From: Alphaproteobacteria bacterium
GTDB lineage: Bacteria; Pseudomonadota; Alphaproteobacteria; Micropepsales; Micropepsaceae
Assembly: GCA_016792565.1 (NCBI GenBank)
Contig: JAEUMK010000104.1
Location: forward strand, 1 to 64,000
Length of the DNA: 64,000 nt
Direction: 5' to 3'
In this document: in pieces, positions 39,598 to 50,267 of the stretch
Position numbering within the stretch: position 1 is the stretch's first letter
Layout: every line of letters begins with the position of its first letter
Notes under the pieces: generated by a model
Told to the model about the DNA's origin: nothing
Database searches by the model: none
The model's input: the letters and a program-made list of their open reading frames with translations, nothing else
Made by a program: the position numbers and the translations under genes

Positions 39598-40401
39598 ATG
39601 AAACGGTTGCTGATCGTCGCCGGATCGGATTCCGGCGGCGGCGCGGGGCTTCAGGCCGACATCAAGACGGCGACCGCCTATGGCGTCTACGCCACCACCG
39701 CCGTCACCGCCGTCACCGTGCAGGACACAAGAGGCGTGCACGGCGTCCACGCGATCCCCGACGAGACCATCGCGGCGCAGATGCGCGTCGTGCTGGAGGA
39801 CATCGGCACGGATGCGGTGAAGACCGGCATGCTGCACAGCGCCGGGACCATCGAGGCGGTGGCCGCGATGCTTGCCGCGCACGCGCCGGCGGCGACGCTG
39901 GTCGCCGATCCGGTGATGGTGGCCAAGGGCGGGGCGCGGCTGATCGACGACACGGCGGTCGCCGCGATGAAGGCGCTGCTGATCCCGCGCGCCGCGCTGC
40001 TGACCCCGAACGCGCCGGAAGCCTCGGCCCTGCTCGGCATCGGCGAGTTGCGCTCGGTGGAGGATCTGATCCTCGCGGGCCGCGAGCTGCGCGCTCTGGG
40101 CGCCGCCGCCGTGCTGATGAAGGGCGGGCATCTCGCCGGCGAGACGGTCGCCGACGTGCTGATCGGCCCCGACGGCGAGGAGGTGTTCTCCGGGACCCGC
40201 ATCCACACCGAACACACGCACGGCACCGGCTGCACCCTCGCCTCGGCGATCGCTTCGGGCCTGGCGCTCGGCTGGGATCTGCGCGACGCGGTGGAGACGG
40301 CGCGCGCCTTTGTGACGAAAGCCATTGAGACCGCGCCCGGCCTCGGCCATGGACACGGTCCTCTCAACCACATGTTCGGAATCGGGCGGCCATGGACCTG
40401 A
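39598..40401 (+). CDS. thiD: Bifunctional hydroxymethylpyrimidine kinase/phosphomethylpyrimidine kinase
   Basis: A 267-residue ribokinase-fold kinase that phosphorylates HMP and HMP-P in thiamine synthesis. The motifs IVAGSDSGGGAGLQADIKT near the start, VADPVMVAKGG, LTPNAPEAS and the anion hole HTHGTGCTLASAIAS are typical. It overlaps the next gene by 10 bp. Confidence 0.95.
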   Translation: MKRLLIVAGSDSGGGAGLQADIKTATAYGVYATTAVTAVTVQDTRGVHGVHAIPDETIAAQMRVVLEDIGTDAVKTGMLHSAGTIEAVAAMLAAHAPAATLVADPVMVAKGGARLIDDTAVAAMKALLIPRAALLTPNAPEASALLGIGELRSVEDLILAGRELRALGAAAVLMKGGHLAGETVADVLIGPDGEEVFSGTRIHTEHTHGTGCTLASAIASGLALGWDLRDAVETARAFVTKAIETAPGLGHGHGPLNHMFGIGRPWT

Positions 40402-41210
40402 AGCAATGGACGATCGACGCCTTCGCGGCGCAGGTCTTTGAAGGCAATCCGGCGGCCGTCGTGCCGCTGGCCGACTGGCTGGACGACGGCCTGATGCAGG
40501 CGATCGCGCAGGAGAACAATCTGTCGGAGACGGCGTTCTTCGTGGAGTCAGCTCCCGGCCGCTACGGCCTGCGCTGGTTCACGCCGCAGATGGAGGTCGA
40601 TCTCTGCGGCCATGCGACGCTGGCCTCGGCCTATGTGGTGTTCAGCCATGTCGCGCCCGGCCTCAACGCGGTGACCTTCGACACGCGCTCCGGTCCCCTG
40701 ACCGTGACCCGCGCGGCGGGTGGCCTGCTGGAGATGGACTTCCCGGCGATTGCCGCGAAGGTGCCGGACGGCGCAGCCGAGATCGGCCGGCGCCTCGCCG
40801 CGATCATGGGCTGCCCGGAATCTGATGAGGTCTATGCCGCGCCGGACCTGATGGCGGTGTTCGCCGAGGCGCGGGCCGTGCGGGCGCTGTCGCCGCAGGC
40901 AGGGCTCGGGCCGCTGCTGAGCGAATTGGGGATGCGGGGGCTCATCGCCACCGCACCCTCCGACGATCCGGCGTTCGACTTCGTCTCGCGCTTCTTCGCG
41001 CCCAATCACGGCATTCCCGAAGACCCGGTGACCGGATCGGCGCACTGCAAGCTGGCACCCTACTGGGCGCAACGTCTGGGCAAGACGCGGATGACGGCGC
41101 GGCAGATCAGTCCGCGCGGCGGCACGGTGGTGTGCGAGGTGGCGGGGAGCCGGGTGAAGCTGGCCGGGACCTGCGCGCCATTCGCGCAAGGGGTCATCCG
41201 GGTTTCCTGA
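40392..41210 (+). CDS. PhzF family isomerase/epimerase
   Basis: A 272-residue protein of the PhzF/YddE family, related to diaminopimelate epimerase folds. The N-terminal IDAFAAQVFEGNPAAVVPL, the catalytic-Glu region NNLSETAFF (E about 47), and the second-half motif DPVTGSAHCKLAPYW are characteristic. Substrate unknown. It overlaps thiD and is the last gene before the serC leader. Confidence 0.92.
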   Translation: MDLKQWTIDAFAAQVFEGNPAAVVPLADWLDDGLMQAIAQENNLSETAFFVESAPGRYGLRWFTPQMEVDLCGHATLASAYVVFSHVAPGLNAVTFDTRSGPLTVTRAAGGLLEMDFPAIAAKVPDGAAEIGRRLAAIMGCPESDEVYAAPDLMAVFAEARAVRALSPQAGLGPLLSELGMRGLIATAPSDDPAFDFVSRFFAPNHGIPEDPVTGSAHCKLAPYWAQRLGKTRMTARQISPRGGTVVCEVAGSRVKLAGTCAPFAQGVIRVS

Positions 41211-41272
41211 CGTCAGGCGCGGGCAGCGGATTCGCGCCGCCCGCGAAAGACGCAATGTTGCGCAGTTGCCGC

Positions 41273-41301
41273 TTGCCGGGTCCGGGAGGCCGCCCTATAT
41301 G
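41273..41301 (+). promoter_or_regulatory. Probable promoter of serC-serA
   Basis: TTGCCG (41273-41278) and TATATG (41296-41301) are separated by 17 bp. A start about 6-8 bp downstream would place the transcript start immediately before the leader hairpin at 41315. Confidence 0.6.
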
Positions 41302-41308
41302 CGTCGGC

Positions 41309-41356
41309 GGGCCACACCTCCCCAACGAGGTGCTTTGATCTGGAAGGATCACTGAT
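41309..41356 (+). promoter_or_regulatory. serC RNA motif leader (Rfam serC type)
   Basis: The leader holds the hairpin CACCTC-CCCAAC-GAGGTG (41315-41332), then TTTGATCTGGAAGGATCACTGAT directly ahead of the serC ATG, with AAGGA as ribosome-binding site. This matches, as I recall it, the conserved serC motif found upstream of serC in alphaproteobacteria. It is likely an RNA regulatory element of the serine pathway; the ligand or mechanism is not established. Confidence 0.78.
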
Positions 41357-42511
41357 ATGACCGGCACTGCGCCGGCCGTGCGCCCCGCACGGCCTTTTTT
41401 TTCGTCCGGACCCTGCGCCAAGCGCCCCGGATGGACCCCCGAAACCCTGAACGACGCCGTCCTCGGCCGCTCGCACCGCTCCAAGGCGGGCAAGGCGAAG
41501 CTGCAGGAAGCGATCGACCGCACGCGGAGCCTGCTGGGCGTGCCGGCGGACTATCGCATCGGCATCGTGCCCGCCTCCGACACCGGCGCGGTGGAGATGG
41601 CGCTGTGGTCGCTGCTGGGGCCGCGCAAAGTCGACATGATCGCCTGGGAGAGCTTCGGCAAGGACTGGATCACCGACGTGGTGAAGCAGCTGAAGCTGGA
41701 GGCGCGCCAGATCACGGCGCCCTACGGCAAGCTGCCCGATCTGTCGACGGTCGATTTCACGCATGACGTCGTCTTCACCTGGAACGGCACGACGTCGGGC
41801 GTGCGGGTGCCGGACGGCGACTGGATCGCAGCGGACCGCGAAGGCCTGACGATCTGCGACGCGACGTCGGCTGCCTTCGCGCAGCGGCTCGACTGGCCCA
41901 AGCTCGATGTCGTAACCTTCTCGTGGCAGAAGGCGCTGGGCGGCGAGGCGGCGCACGGCATGCTGATCCTCTCGCCTCGCGCGGTCGAGCGGCTGGAGAG
42001 CTACAAGCCCGCCTGGCCGATGCCCAAGATCTTCCGCATGACCAAGGACGGCAAGCTGGTCGAAGGCATCTTCAAGGGCGAGACGATCAACACGCCCTCG
42101 ATGCTGTGCGTGGAGGATTATCTCGACGCGCTGAAATGGGCCGAGAGCCTGGGCGGCCTTGCCGCGCTCATCGAGCGCTCCGAGGCGAGCCTGCGCGCCG
42201 TCGCCAGGCATGTGAACCAGTCGGCGCTGTTCGGCTTCCTCGCCGAAGATCCGGCGACACGCTCCAACACCAGCGTCTGCCTGACGATCGCCGATCCCGA
42301 CATCGCATCGCGCCCGGCCGACGAGCAGGCGGCGTTCGCCAAGAAGGTCGCCGACATCCTGGAGAAGGAAGGCGTCGCGCTCGACGCGGGCGGCTATCGC
42401 GATGCGCCGCCGGGCCTTCGCATCTGGTGCGGCGCGACGGTCGAGACGGCCGACGTCGAGGCGCTGATGCCGTGGCTCGACTGGGCCGTGGCGAAGGCCA
42501 AGGCGTCGTAA
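41357..42511 (+). CDS. serC: Phosphoserine aminotransferase
   Basis: A 384-residue class V PLP enzyme converting 3-phosphohydroxypyruvate to phosphoserine. The N-terminal [27 protein letters not shown] and the PLP Lys192 in SWQKALGGE are typical of the alphaproteobacterial type. serA follows after a palindromic spacer of 66 bp, and the two form the operon for serine synthesis. The first codons contain a perfect terminator-like hairpin, annotated separately. Confidence 0.95.
   Translation: MTGTAPAVRPARPFFSSGPCAKRPGWTPETLNDAVLGRSHRSKAGKAKLQEAIDRTRSLLGVPADYRIGIVPASDTGAVEMALWSLLGPRKVDMIAWESFGKDWITDVVKQLKLEARQITAPYGKLPDLSTVDFTHDVVFTWNGTTSGVRVPDGDWIAADREGLTICDATSAAFAQRLDWPKLDVVTFSWQKALGGEAAHGMLILSPRAVERLESYKPAWPMPKIFRMTKDGKLVEGIFKGETINTPSMLCVEDYLDALKWAESLGGLAALIERSEASLRAVARHVNQSALFGFLAEDPATRSNTSVCLTIADPDIASRPADEQAAFAKKVADILEKEGVALDAGGYRDAPPGLRIWCGATVETADVEALMPWLDWAVAKAKAS
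41374..41402 (+). terminator. Terminator-like hairpin inside the first codons of serC
   Basis: A perfect 9-bp GC-rich stem (41374-41382 with 41386-41394, loop CCC) is followed by an uninterrupted run of eight T (41395-41402). It lies 17-45 nt after the serC ATG, encoding the conserved AVRPARPFF segment. It is a textbook intrinsic terminator in position for attenuation. Confidence 0.7.
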
Positions 42512-42535
42512 CCCTCTTTCACTTTTTCCCCCTCC

Positions 42536-42571
42536 GCCCCTTCGGGGCACCTCCCCCGCGGACGGGGGAGG
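42536..42571. repeat. Palindromic spacer between serC and serA
   Basis: Two hairpins in tandem: GCCCC-TTC-GGGGC (42536-42548) and a 9-bp stem CCTCCCCCG/CGGGGGAGG (42550-42558 with 42563-42571, loop CGGA). The 3' arm of the second is the Shine-Dalgarno of serA. It resembles a dispersed alphaproteobacterial palindrome. Confidence 0.7.
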
Positions 42572-42577
42572 AAAGAG

Positions 42578-44167
42578 ATGGAGTTTCCCATGCCCAAGGT
42601 TCTGATTTCCGATTCGCTGTCGCCCGCCGCCGTGCAGATCTTCAAGGATCGCGGCGTCGAGGTGGACGTGAAGCCCGGCCTCTCCAAGGACGAATTGCTG
42701 GCGATCATCGGCCAGTATGACGGCCTCGCCATCCGCTCCAACACCAAGGTGACGGCCGAAGTGCTGAAGGCGGCGGCCAACCTGAAGGTCGTCGGCCGGG
42801 CCGGCATCGGCGTCGACAATGTCGACATCCCCGCCGCCACGGCGCGCGGCGTCATCGTGATGAACACGCCGTTCGGCAACTCGATCACCACGGCCGAGCA
42901 TGCCATCGCGCTGATCTTCGCGCTCGCCCGCGACGTGCCCGCCGCCAACGCCTCGACCCATGCCGGCAAGTGGGAGAAGAACCGCTTCATGGGCGTGGAG
43001 CTGACCGGCAAGGTTCTGGGCCTCATCGGCTGCGGCAATATCGGCTCGATCGTCGCCGACCGGGCCCTGGGACTGAAGATGAAGGTCATCGCCTTCGATC
43101 CGTTCCTCAGCCCCGAACGGGCCAAGGAACTGGGCGTCGAAAAGGTCGAGCTGGACGACCTCCTGCCGCGCGCCGACTTCATCACGCTGCACACGCCCAT
43201 GACGGCGCAGACGCGCGGCATCCTGTCGGCCGAGGCGCTGGCCAAGACCAAGAAGGGCGTGCGCATCGTCAACTGCGCGCGCGGCGGTCTGATCGACGAG
43301 GCGGCGCTGAAGGCGGGTCTGGACAGCGGCCATATCGCCGGAGCGGCGCTCGACGTGTTCGAAACCGAGCCGGCCAAGGAGCACATCCTGTTCGGCAACG
43401 AGAAGGTGGTCGCGACGCCGCACCTGGGCGCCTCGACCGGCGAGGCGCAGGAGAACGTCGCGCTGCAGGTCGCCGAACAGATCAGCGACTACCTGCTGAC
43501 CGGCGCGGTGACCAACGCCATCAACATGCCCTCGATCAGCGCCGCCGACGCGGCCAAGATGAAGCCGTGGATCTCGCTCGCCGAGAAGCTGGGCGCCTTC
43601 GCGGGGCAGCTGACCGAGACCAGCATCCAGGCGGTCGAGATCGTCTATGCCGGCACGGTCGCCAGCCTCAATCTCAAGGCCCTGACCCAGGCGGCGCTCG
43701 CCGGGCTGCTGAAGCCGGCGCTGCCCGACGTCAACATGGTCAACGCGCCGGTCGTCGCCCGCGAGCGCGGCATCCAGGTGACGGAATCGCGCCGCGACGA
43801 GTGCGGCGTCTACGACGCGGTGATCACGCTGCGCGTCACGACGCCCGACTTTACGCGCGACGTGACCGGCACCGTCTTCGCCAACGGCGTGCCGCGCATC
43901 GTCGACGTGAAGGGCATCGCGCTGGAGGCGGCCTTCGCGCCGCACCTGCTCTACGTCACCAACGAGGACAAACCGGGCTTCATCGGCCGTCTCGGCACGC
44001 TGCTGGGCGATGCGAAGGTCAACATCGCCACCTTCAATCTCGGCCGCGCCGCGGCGGGGAGCGACGCGATCGCCCTCATCGAGGTCGATGGCGCGGTGCC
44101 GGACGCGGTGCTTCAGGCGATCCGCCAGATCCCGGCGGTCAAGCAGGCGAAGGCGCTGGCGTTCTGA
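42578..44167 (+). CDS. serA: D-3-phosphoglycerate dehydrogenase
   Basis: A 529-residue long-form PGDH, the first enzyme of serine synthesis. It has a substrate/NAD-binding region with the Rossmann motif LIGCGNIGSIVADRA, catalytic Arg in NCARGGLIDE, and His in TPHLGASTGEAQ. An intervening domain and a C-terminal ACT domain (YVTNEDKPGFIGRLGTLL, from about 455) follow, the layout that allows allosteric control. ATG at 42578 has GGGGGAGG upstream; a second ATG at 42590 could be used (MPKVLISD). Confidence 0.95.
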   Translation: MEFPMPKVLISDSLSPAAVQIFKDRGVEVDVKPGLSKDELLAIIGQYDGLAIRSNTKVTAEVLKAAANLKVVGRAGIGVDNVDIPAATARGVIVMNTPFGNSITTAEHAIALIFALARDVPAANASTHAGKWEKNRFMGVELTGKVLGLIGCGNIGSIVADRALGLKMKVIAFDPFLSPERAKELGVEKVELDDLLPRADFITLHTPMTAQTRGILSAEALAKTKKGVRIVNCARGGLIDEAALKAGLDSGHIAGAALDVFETEPAKEHILFGNEKVVATPHLGASTGEAQENVALQVAEQISDYLLTGAVTNAINMPSISAADAAKMKPWISLAEKLGAFAGQLTETSIQAVEIVYAGTVASLNLKALTQAALAGLLKPALPDVNMVNAPVVARERGIQVTESRRDECGVYDAVITLRVTTPDFTRDVTGTVFANGVPRIVDVKGIALEAAFAPHLLYVTNEDKPGFIGRLGTLLGDAKVNIATFNLGRAAAGSDAIALIEVDGAVPDAVLQAIRQIPAVKQAKALAF

Positions 44168-44252
44168 TATTCGGAGGGGCGGTCACGGATTCGTCGCCGA
44201 CACGACTCCGCATCGTCAGGTCCCTGTCATGCCGGAACCCTAGCGTTCCGGC

Positions 44253-45248
44253 ATGGAAACCGGATCGACTTCCCCGCCGCTCCTCTTCGAGCGTCCAGAC
44301 AGGCTGCGCGAGCCGCTCTATGTCGTCACCGTCGTCTTCAATCCGGTGCGCTTCCGGTCGCGCTGGCGGCTCTACCAGGAATTCGCCCGCCGGATCGAGC
44401 GGTCGGGAGCCATCCTGCAGACCGTGGAGGTCGCCTTCGGCGAGCGGCCGTTCGTGATGACGGAGGCGGGCAATCCCCGCCACGTCCAGCTGCGCACGAG
44501 CGACGAATTGTGGATCAAGGAAAACGCGCTCAATCTCGGCATCGCGCGGTTGCCGTGGAACTGGAAATACGTCGCCTGGATCGATGCCGACGTGGCGTTC
44601 TCGCGCGACGACTGGGTAGACGAGACGCTCCAGCAATTGCAGCACTACGACGTCGTGCAGCTGTTCTCGGATGCGATCGACCTGTCCAAGACCTACGAGT
44701 TCATGACGCTCTACAAGAGCTTCGCTTTCACCTATCTGAACACGGCGCGCGAGCGGGCGCTGATCCAGGACCCGAACGGCGGCGGCAACGGCAAGCCCGC
44801 CGGCCCTTATGCCTATCTCCATCACCCCGGATTCGCCTGGGCGGCGACCCGGCGGGCGGTCGACGGCCTCGGGGGCCTCTACGACCAGGCGATCATCGGC
44901 GAGGGCGACTACATCATGGCCAAGTGCCTGGTCGGCGAGGGCGAGGCGACGCTCAGGCCGGAGTGCTCGGCCGGTTTCCGCGAAAGCGTTGCGGTGTGGG
45001 AGCGCCGCGCGCAGACCGCCGTCCAGCGGCGGATCGGCTATGTCTCAGGCACGCTGCTGCACTATTGGCACGGGCCGAAGTCGAAGCGGCAATATTACCA
45101 CCGAACCAAGCTGATCGCTGACACGGGCTATGACCCCGCGCGCGACATCCAGCGCGACTGGCAGGGCCTCTATCACCTTTCTTCGGGCAACTGGACGCTG
45201 CGGGACGGCCTGAAGGCCTATTTCCGGCAGCGCGACGAGGACGAATAG
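44253..45248 (+). CDS. Glycosyltransferase-like protein (GT-A, DxD)
   Basis: A 331-residue protein with the outline of a GT-A glycosyltransferase: strand YVVTVVFNP near 23-31, a metal-binding D-A-D at 111-113 in YVAWIDADVAF, and a C-terminal YVSGTLLHYWHGPKSKRQYY in the acceptor half. No transmembrane helix is visible. I could not match it to a named family. It stands alone downstream of serA, and its target may be an envelope sugar or protein. Confidence 0.7.
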   Translation: METGSTSPPLLFERPDRLREPLYVVTVVFNPVRFRSRWRLYQEFARRIERSGAILQTVEVAFGERPFVMTEAGNPRHVQLRTSDELWIKENALNLGIARLPWNWKYVAWIDADVAFSRDDWVDETLQQLQHYDVVQLFSDAIDLSKTYEFMTLYKSFAFTYLNTARERALIQDPNGGGNGKPAGPYAYLHHPGFAWAATRRAVDGLGGLYDQAIIGEGDYIMAKCLVGEGEATLRPECSAGFRESVAVWERRAQTAVQRRIGYVSGTLLHYWHGPKSKRQYYHRTKLIADTGYDPARDIQRDWQGLYHLSSGNWTLRDGLKAYFRQRDEDE

Positions 45249-45333
45249 GCGACGTCGCCGCCCGGCCGATTTCTTCGGTCTCCTGCAAAGAATCTGGCCC
45301 CACCCGTTTCGCGTCGCTATAAGGCGTCGGAAC

Positions 45334-45365
45334 AGGCCCCCGCGGGATGCGTTCCGCGGGGGCCT
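45334..45365 (+). terminator. Strong hairpin in the purA leader
   Basis: A perfect 12-bp stem (45334-45345 with 45354-45365) around an 8-nt loop, followed by TTTGCG. It ends 27 bp before the purA ATG. TATAAG at 45318-45323 upstream could be the -10 of a weak purA promoter. It may be a terminator for the gene upstream or a leader structure of purA. Confidence 0.5.
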
Positions 45366-45392
45366 TTGCGTGCGTGGCATGGAGCAGGTGGC

Positions 45393-46685
<1,293 letters not shown>

Positions 46686-46726
46686 GCCGAAGCGGCCGGT
46701 GCGTCCCTGCCCGCCGGCCAGGGTGA

Positions 46727-47797
<1,071 letters not shown>

Positions 47798-47818
47798 AGC
47801 CGGCGCGGGAGGGCCGGC

Positions 47819-48280
47819 ATGGATCCGATCTGGCTGGACTTCGTGCTGGCCTCGCTCCACCACACGGCGGTGTTCGCGCTGTTCACGATCCTTGCGGTGG
47901 AGATCGTCTATGCGAAGCCGGGGCTGAGCGCCGCGACTTTGCGCCGGCTGGGAACGATCGACATGCTCTACGGCCTCAGCGCCGCCGCGGTGCTGATCGC
48001 CGGCATCGCGCGCGCGGTGTGGGGACTGAAGGGCTGGGACTATTACGCCGCCAATGCGCTGTTCTGGACGAAGATCGGCCTGTTCGCCGGGATCGGGCTT
48101 CTCAGCCTCGTCCCGACGCTCGCCTTCCTGCGCTGGAATGCGCGGCTGAGGGCCGATCCGGCCTATCTGCCGCCCGACGCCGAGGTGCAGGCCAACCGCA
48201 AGTGGATGCACATGGAGACGACGCTGCTCATCCTCATGCCGATCGTCGCGGCGGCGCTGGCGCGGGGCCTGGCCGACTGA
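47819..48280 (+). CDS. DUF2214 family membrane protein
   Basis: A 153-residue protein with four transmembrane helices. The conserved SLHHTAVFALFTILAVEI and the DMLYGLSAAAVLIAGIARAVWGLKGWDYY stretches match DUF2214. Function unknown. It is convergent with rpoH, leaving 3 bp between. Confidence 0.87.
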   Translation: MDPIWLDFVLASLHHTAVFALFTILAVEIVYAKPGLSAATLRRLGTIDMLYGLSAAAVLIAGIARAVWGLKGWDYYAANALFWTKIGLFAGIGLLSLVPTLAFLRWNARLRADPAYLPPDAEVQANRKWMHMETTLLILMPIVAAALARGLAD

Positions 48281-48283
48281 GCC

Positions 48284-49195
48284 TCAGGTCCGCGCGGCAG
48301 CGCTGACCGCGCCGGCCGCGTCGGAGCGCAGGCGCGACAGCCCCGCCTTCATCGCCTTCTGCAGCTTCTCGAAGGCCCGCACCTCGATCTGGCGGACGCG
48401 CTCGCGGCTGACGCCGAACTGGGCGGAGAGCTCCTCCAGCGTCGCGGGCTCCTCCTTCAGCCGGCGGGCCCGGATGATCGCCTGCTCGCGCTCGGTGAGG
48501 TCCGCCATGGCGTCCGTCAGCAGGGCGTGGCGTTCGTCCATCTCGTCGCGCTCGGCGAGCATGGTTTCCTGATCGGCGGAGTCGTCGGTCAGCCAGTCCT
48601 GCCACTCGCCCTCGCTGTCGGCCCGCAGCGGCGCGTTGAGCGATGAGTCGGGCGCCGACATGCGGCGGTTCATCGAGATGACTTCGTCCTCGGTCACGCC
48701 CAGCTTGGTGGCGATGGTGGTGACGTTCTCCGGCCGCAGGTCGCCTTCCTCCAGCGCCTTCATCTGGCCCTTCACCTTGCGCAGGTTGAAGAACAGCTTC
48801 TTCTGCGCCGCGGTCGTGCCCATCTTCACCAGGCTCCACGAGCGCAGGATGTATTCCTGGATCGAGGCGCGGATCCACCACATGGCGTAGGTCGCCAGGC
48901 GAAAGCCCTTTTCGGGGTCGAATTTCTTGACCGCCTGCATCAAGCCGACATTGCCCTCCGAGATCACCTCGCCCAGCGGCAGCCCGTAGCCGCGATAGCC
49001 CATGGCGATCTTGGCGACGAGGCGCAGATGCGATGTGACGAGCTTCTCGGCCGCGCCGGCGTCGCCGTGCTCGGCGAAGCGCTTGGCGAGCATGTACTCC
49101 TCGCCCTGTTCCAGCATCGGGAACTTGCGGATTTCGGTCAGATACCGGGAGAGCGAGCCTTCCGGTGACAATGCAGTCAGTGCGCGCGCAGCCAT
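48284..49195 (-). CDS. rpoH: RNA polymerase sigma-32 factor RpoH
   Basis: A 303-residue heat-shock sigma factor. Region 2 contains LKLVTSHLRLVAKIA-type sequence (KLVTSHLRLVAKIAMGYRGYG) and AMWWIRASIQEYIL. The RpoH box QKKLFFNLRK, absent from other group 2 and 3 sigmas, is present. Region 4.2 has FGVSRERVRQIEVRAFEKL. Alphaproteobacteria often have two RpoH proteins, and this one could be either. The ATG at 49195 is preferred to a longer frame at 49243. Confidence 0.95.
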   Translation of the reverse strand: MAARALTALSPEGSLSRYLTEIRKFPMLEQGEEYMLAKRFAEHGDAGAAEKLVTSHLRLVAKIAMGYRGYGLPLGEVISEGNVGLMQAVKKFDPEKGFRLATYAMWWIRASIQEYILRSWSLVKMGTTAAQKKLFFNLRKVKGQMKALEEGDLRPENVTTIATKLGVTEDEVISMNRRMSAPDSSLNAPLRADSEGEWQDWLTDDSADQETMLAERDEMDERHALLTDAMADLTEREQAIIRARRLKEEPATLEELSAQFGVSRERVRQIEVRAFEKLQKAMKAGLSRLRSDAAGAVSAAART

Positions 49196-49296
49196 GTGAT
49201 CCCTTCCCGCCGGGACGCCCGGATTTCCGGGTCGCCCAGGCATCGCCGGCGCGGTTCGGGGATTGGACTGGCCCCCCCTCCGGCGATCCGTCGAGT

Positions 49297-49326
49297 CATA
49301 TAGGAACGGTTGATGTTACATTTAAG
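49297..49326 (-). promoter_or_regulatory. Candidate promoter of rpoH
   Basis: On the minus strand CTTAAA (49326-49321) and TATATG (49302-49297) are separated by 18 bp, about 100 bp upstream of the rpoH start. The -35 is close to both sigma-70 and sigma-32 forms, so autoregulation is possible but not shown. Confidence 0.4.
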
Positions 49327-49540
49327 GGGGGCCCTTGGCGAGGCGCTTGGAGGTGCCCGCCATCACGGTTTCGGGACGTGCGCGACATTTTGTTTCGCGC
49401 AGGCGGAAGAAAGCATCTTCGTTCCGCACCCGCCCCGGGGAGGGGGAGGGGTCGTCGGCGGGCCGATGGGGGCTGTTTCCTTCCTCCGCTACTGCACCGC
49501 GGGGATGTAGGACTAAATTCCGGATTCCGCAAGGGTTCGT
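49327..49540. other. Intergenic stretch without a convincing gene
   Basis: This part of the 590-bp gap between rpoH and the DUF3299 operon has no ORF with protein-like composition. It contains a CGCACCCGCCCCGGGGAGGGGGAGGGG patch resembling the spacer palindrome at 42536. I see no RNA gene. Confidence 0.5.
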
Positions 49541-49784
49541 CCTTCGAGACAGGCGCTTGCAGCGCCCTCCTCAGGATGAGGAAGGTTAGGGAATCTGCGA
49601 GATCGGGGTGGTGGGGTTGTGGGTCCTTCGAGACGGGCGCTTGCAGCGCCCTCCTCAGGATGAGGAAGGTTAGGGAATCTGCGGGATAGGGGTGGTGGGG
49701 TTGTGGGTCCTTCGAGACGGGCGCTTGCAGCGCCCTCCTCAGGATGAGGAAGGTTTGAGACTTTTCGGGATCGGGGCGGGCGCT
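49541..49784. repeat. Tandem 84-bp palindromic repeat, three copies
   Basis: Copies start at CCTTCGAGAC at 49541, 49625 and 49709, an exact 84-bp period. Copies one and two differ at few positions; the third diverges after the core. Each core holds GGGCGC-TTGCA-GCGCCC and CCTC-AGGAT-GAGG hairpins (the first copy has one base changed). The core resembles a widespread alphaproteobacterial intergenic palindrome. The array ends at the 3' end of the DUF3299 gene. Confidence 0.92.
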
Positions 49785-50267
49785 TCAGGGGGCGGGGGCG
49801 GCGTTCTTGAGCTGGAAGAAGAGGCCCTGCTCGCCGTTGTCGATCAGCTCGAAGCGGCCGGTGAAGGCGGCGAGGTCGTAGGTCAGCTTGACCGGCTCGT
49901 CGCTCCAGACCTCGATCACCTCGTCGGGCTCGCCGGGCGGGCAGAAGGCGCAGACCGGGGTGTTGCGGGTCAGCAGGAAGTGGCGCGAGGTCTCGTCGGT
50001 GTCGAGCGGCATGGTGAAGCCGGCGATGGTGAGCGTCCGGCCGGCGAGCGCCTTGACCTCGGCCGGGTGGACGGCGGTGAAGAGGCCCTTGTCGGGGTCG
50101 ATGTCGATCTTCGTCGCGGCGAGGGTCGCCCAGATCTCGTCGGGCGAGCGGGGCAGCGCGGCCTGGGCGTCGCGCTCCTCGGCCGGCTGGCCGAGCGGCG
50201 GGTCCTCGGCCGAGGCCGCGCCGCAAAGCGTCAGCACGCAGGCGAGGGCGGCGAGCCGGGCGTTCAC
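49785..50267 (-). CDS. DUF3299 family exported protein
   Basis: A 160-residue protein with a signal peptide (1-21, ending ASA) and a DUF3299 domain: IAGFTMPLDTDETSRHFLLTRN followed by the Cys pair in CAFCPPGEPDEVIEV. It is probably periplasmic. It is the last gene of the operon and overlaps the paralogue upstream by 4 bp (ATGA at 50264-50267). Function unknown. Confidence 0.85.
   Translation of the reverse strand: MNARLAALACVLTLCGAASAEDPPLGQPAEERDAQAALPRSPDEIWATLAATKIDIDPDKGLFTAVHPAEVKALAGRTLTIAGFTMPLDTDETSRHFLLTRNTPVCAFCPPGEPDEVIEVWSDEPVKLTYDLAAFTGRFELIDNGEQGLFFQLKNAAPAP

Noticed and set aside
49165-49689. An ORF through the tandem repeats after rpoH
   Set aside because: It reads through the 84-bp repeats (repeated FETGACSALLRMRKVRES), which are palindromes, and has no ribosome-binding site or protein-like composition.
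49541-49784. A CRISPR array
   Set aside because: Spacers would be variable, but here unit tails are also near-identical and there are no cas genes. It is a tandem repeat.
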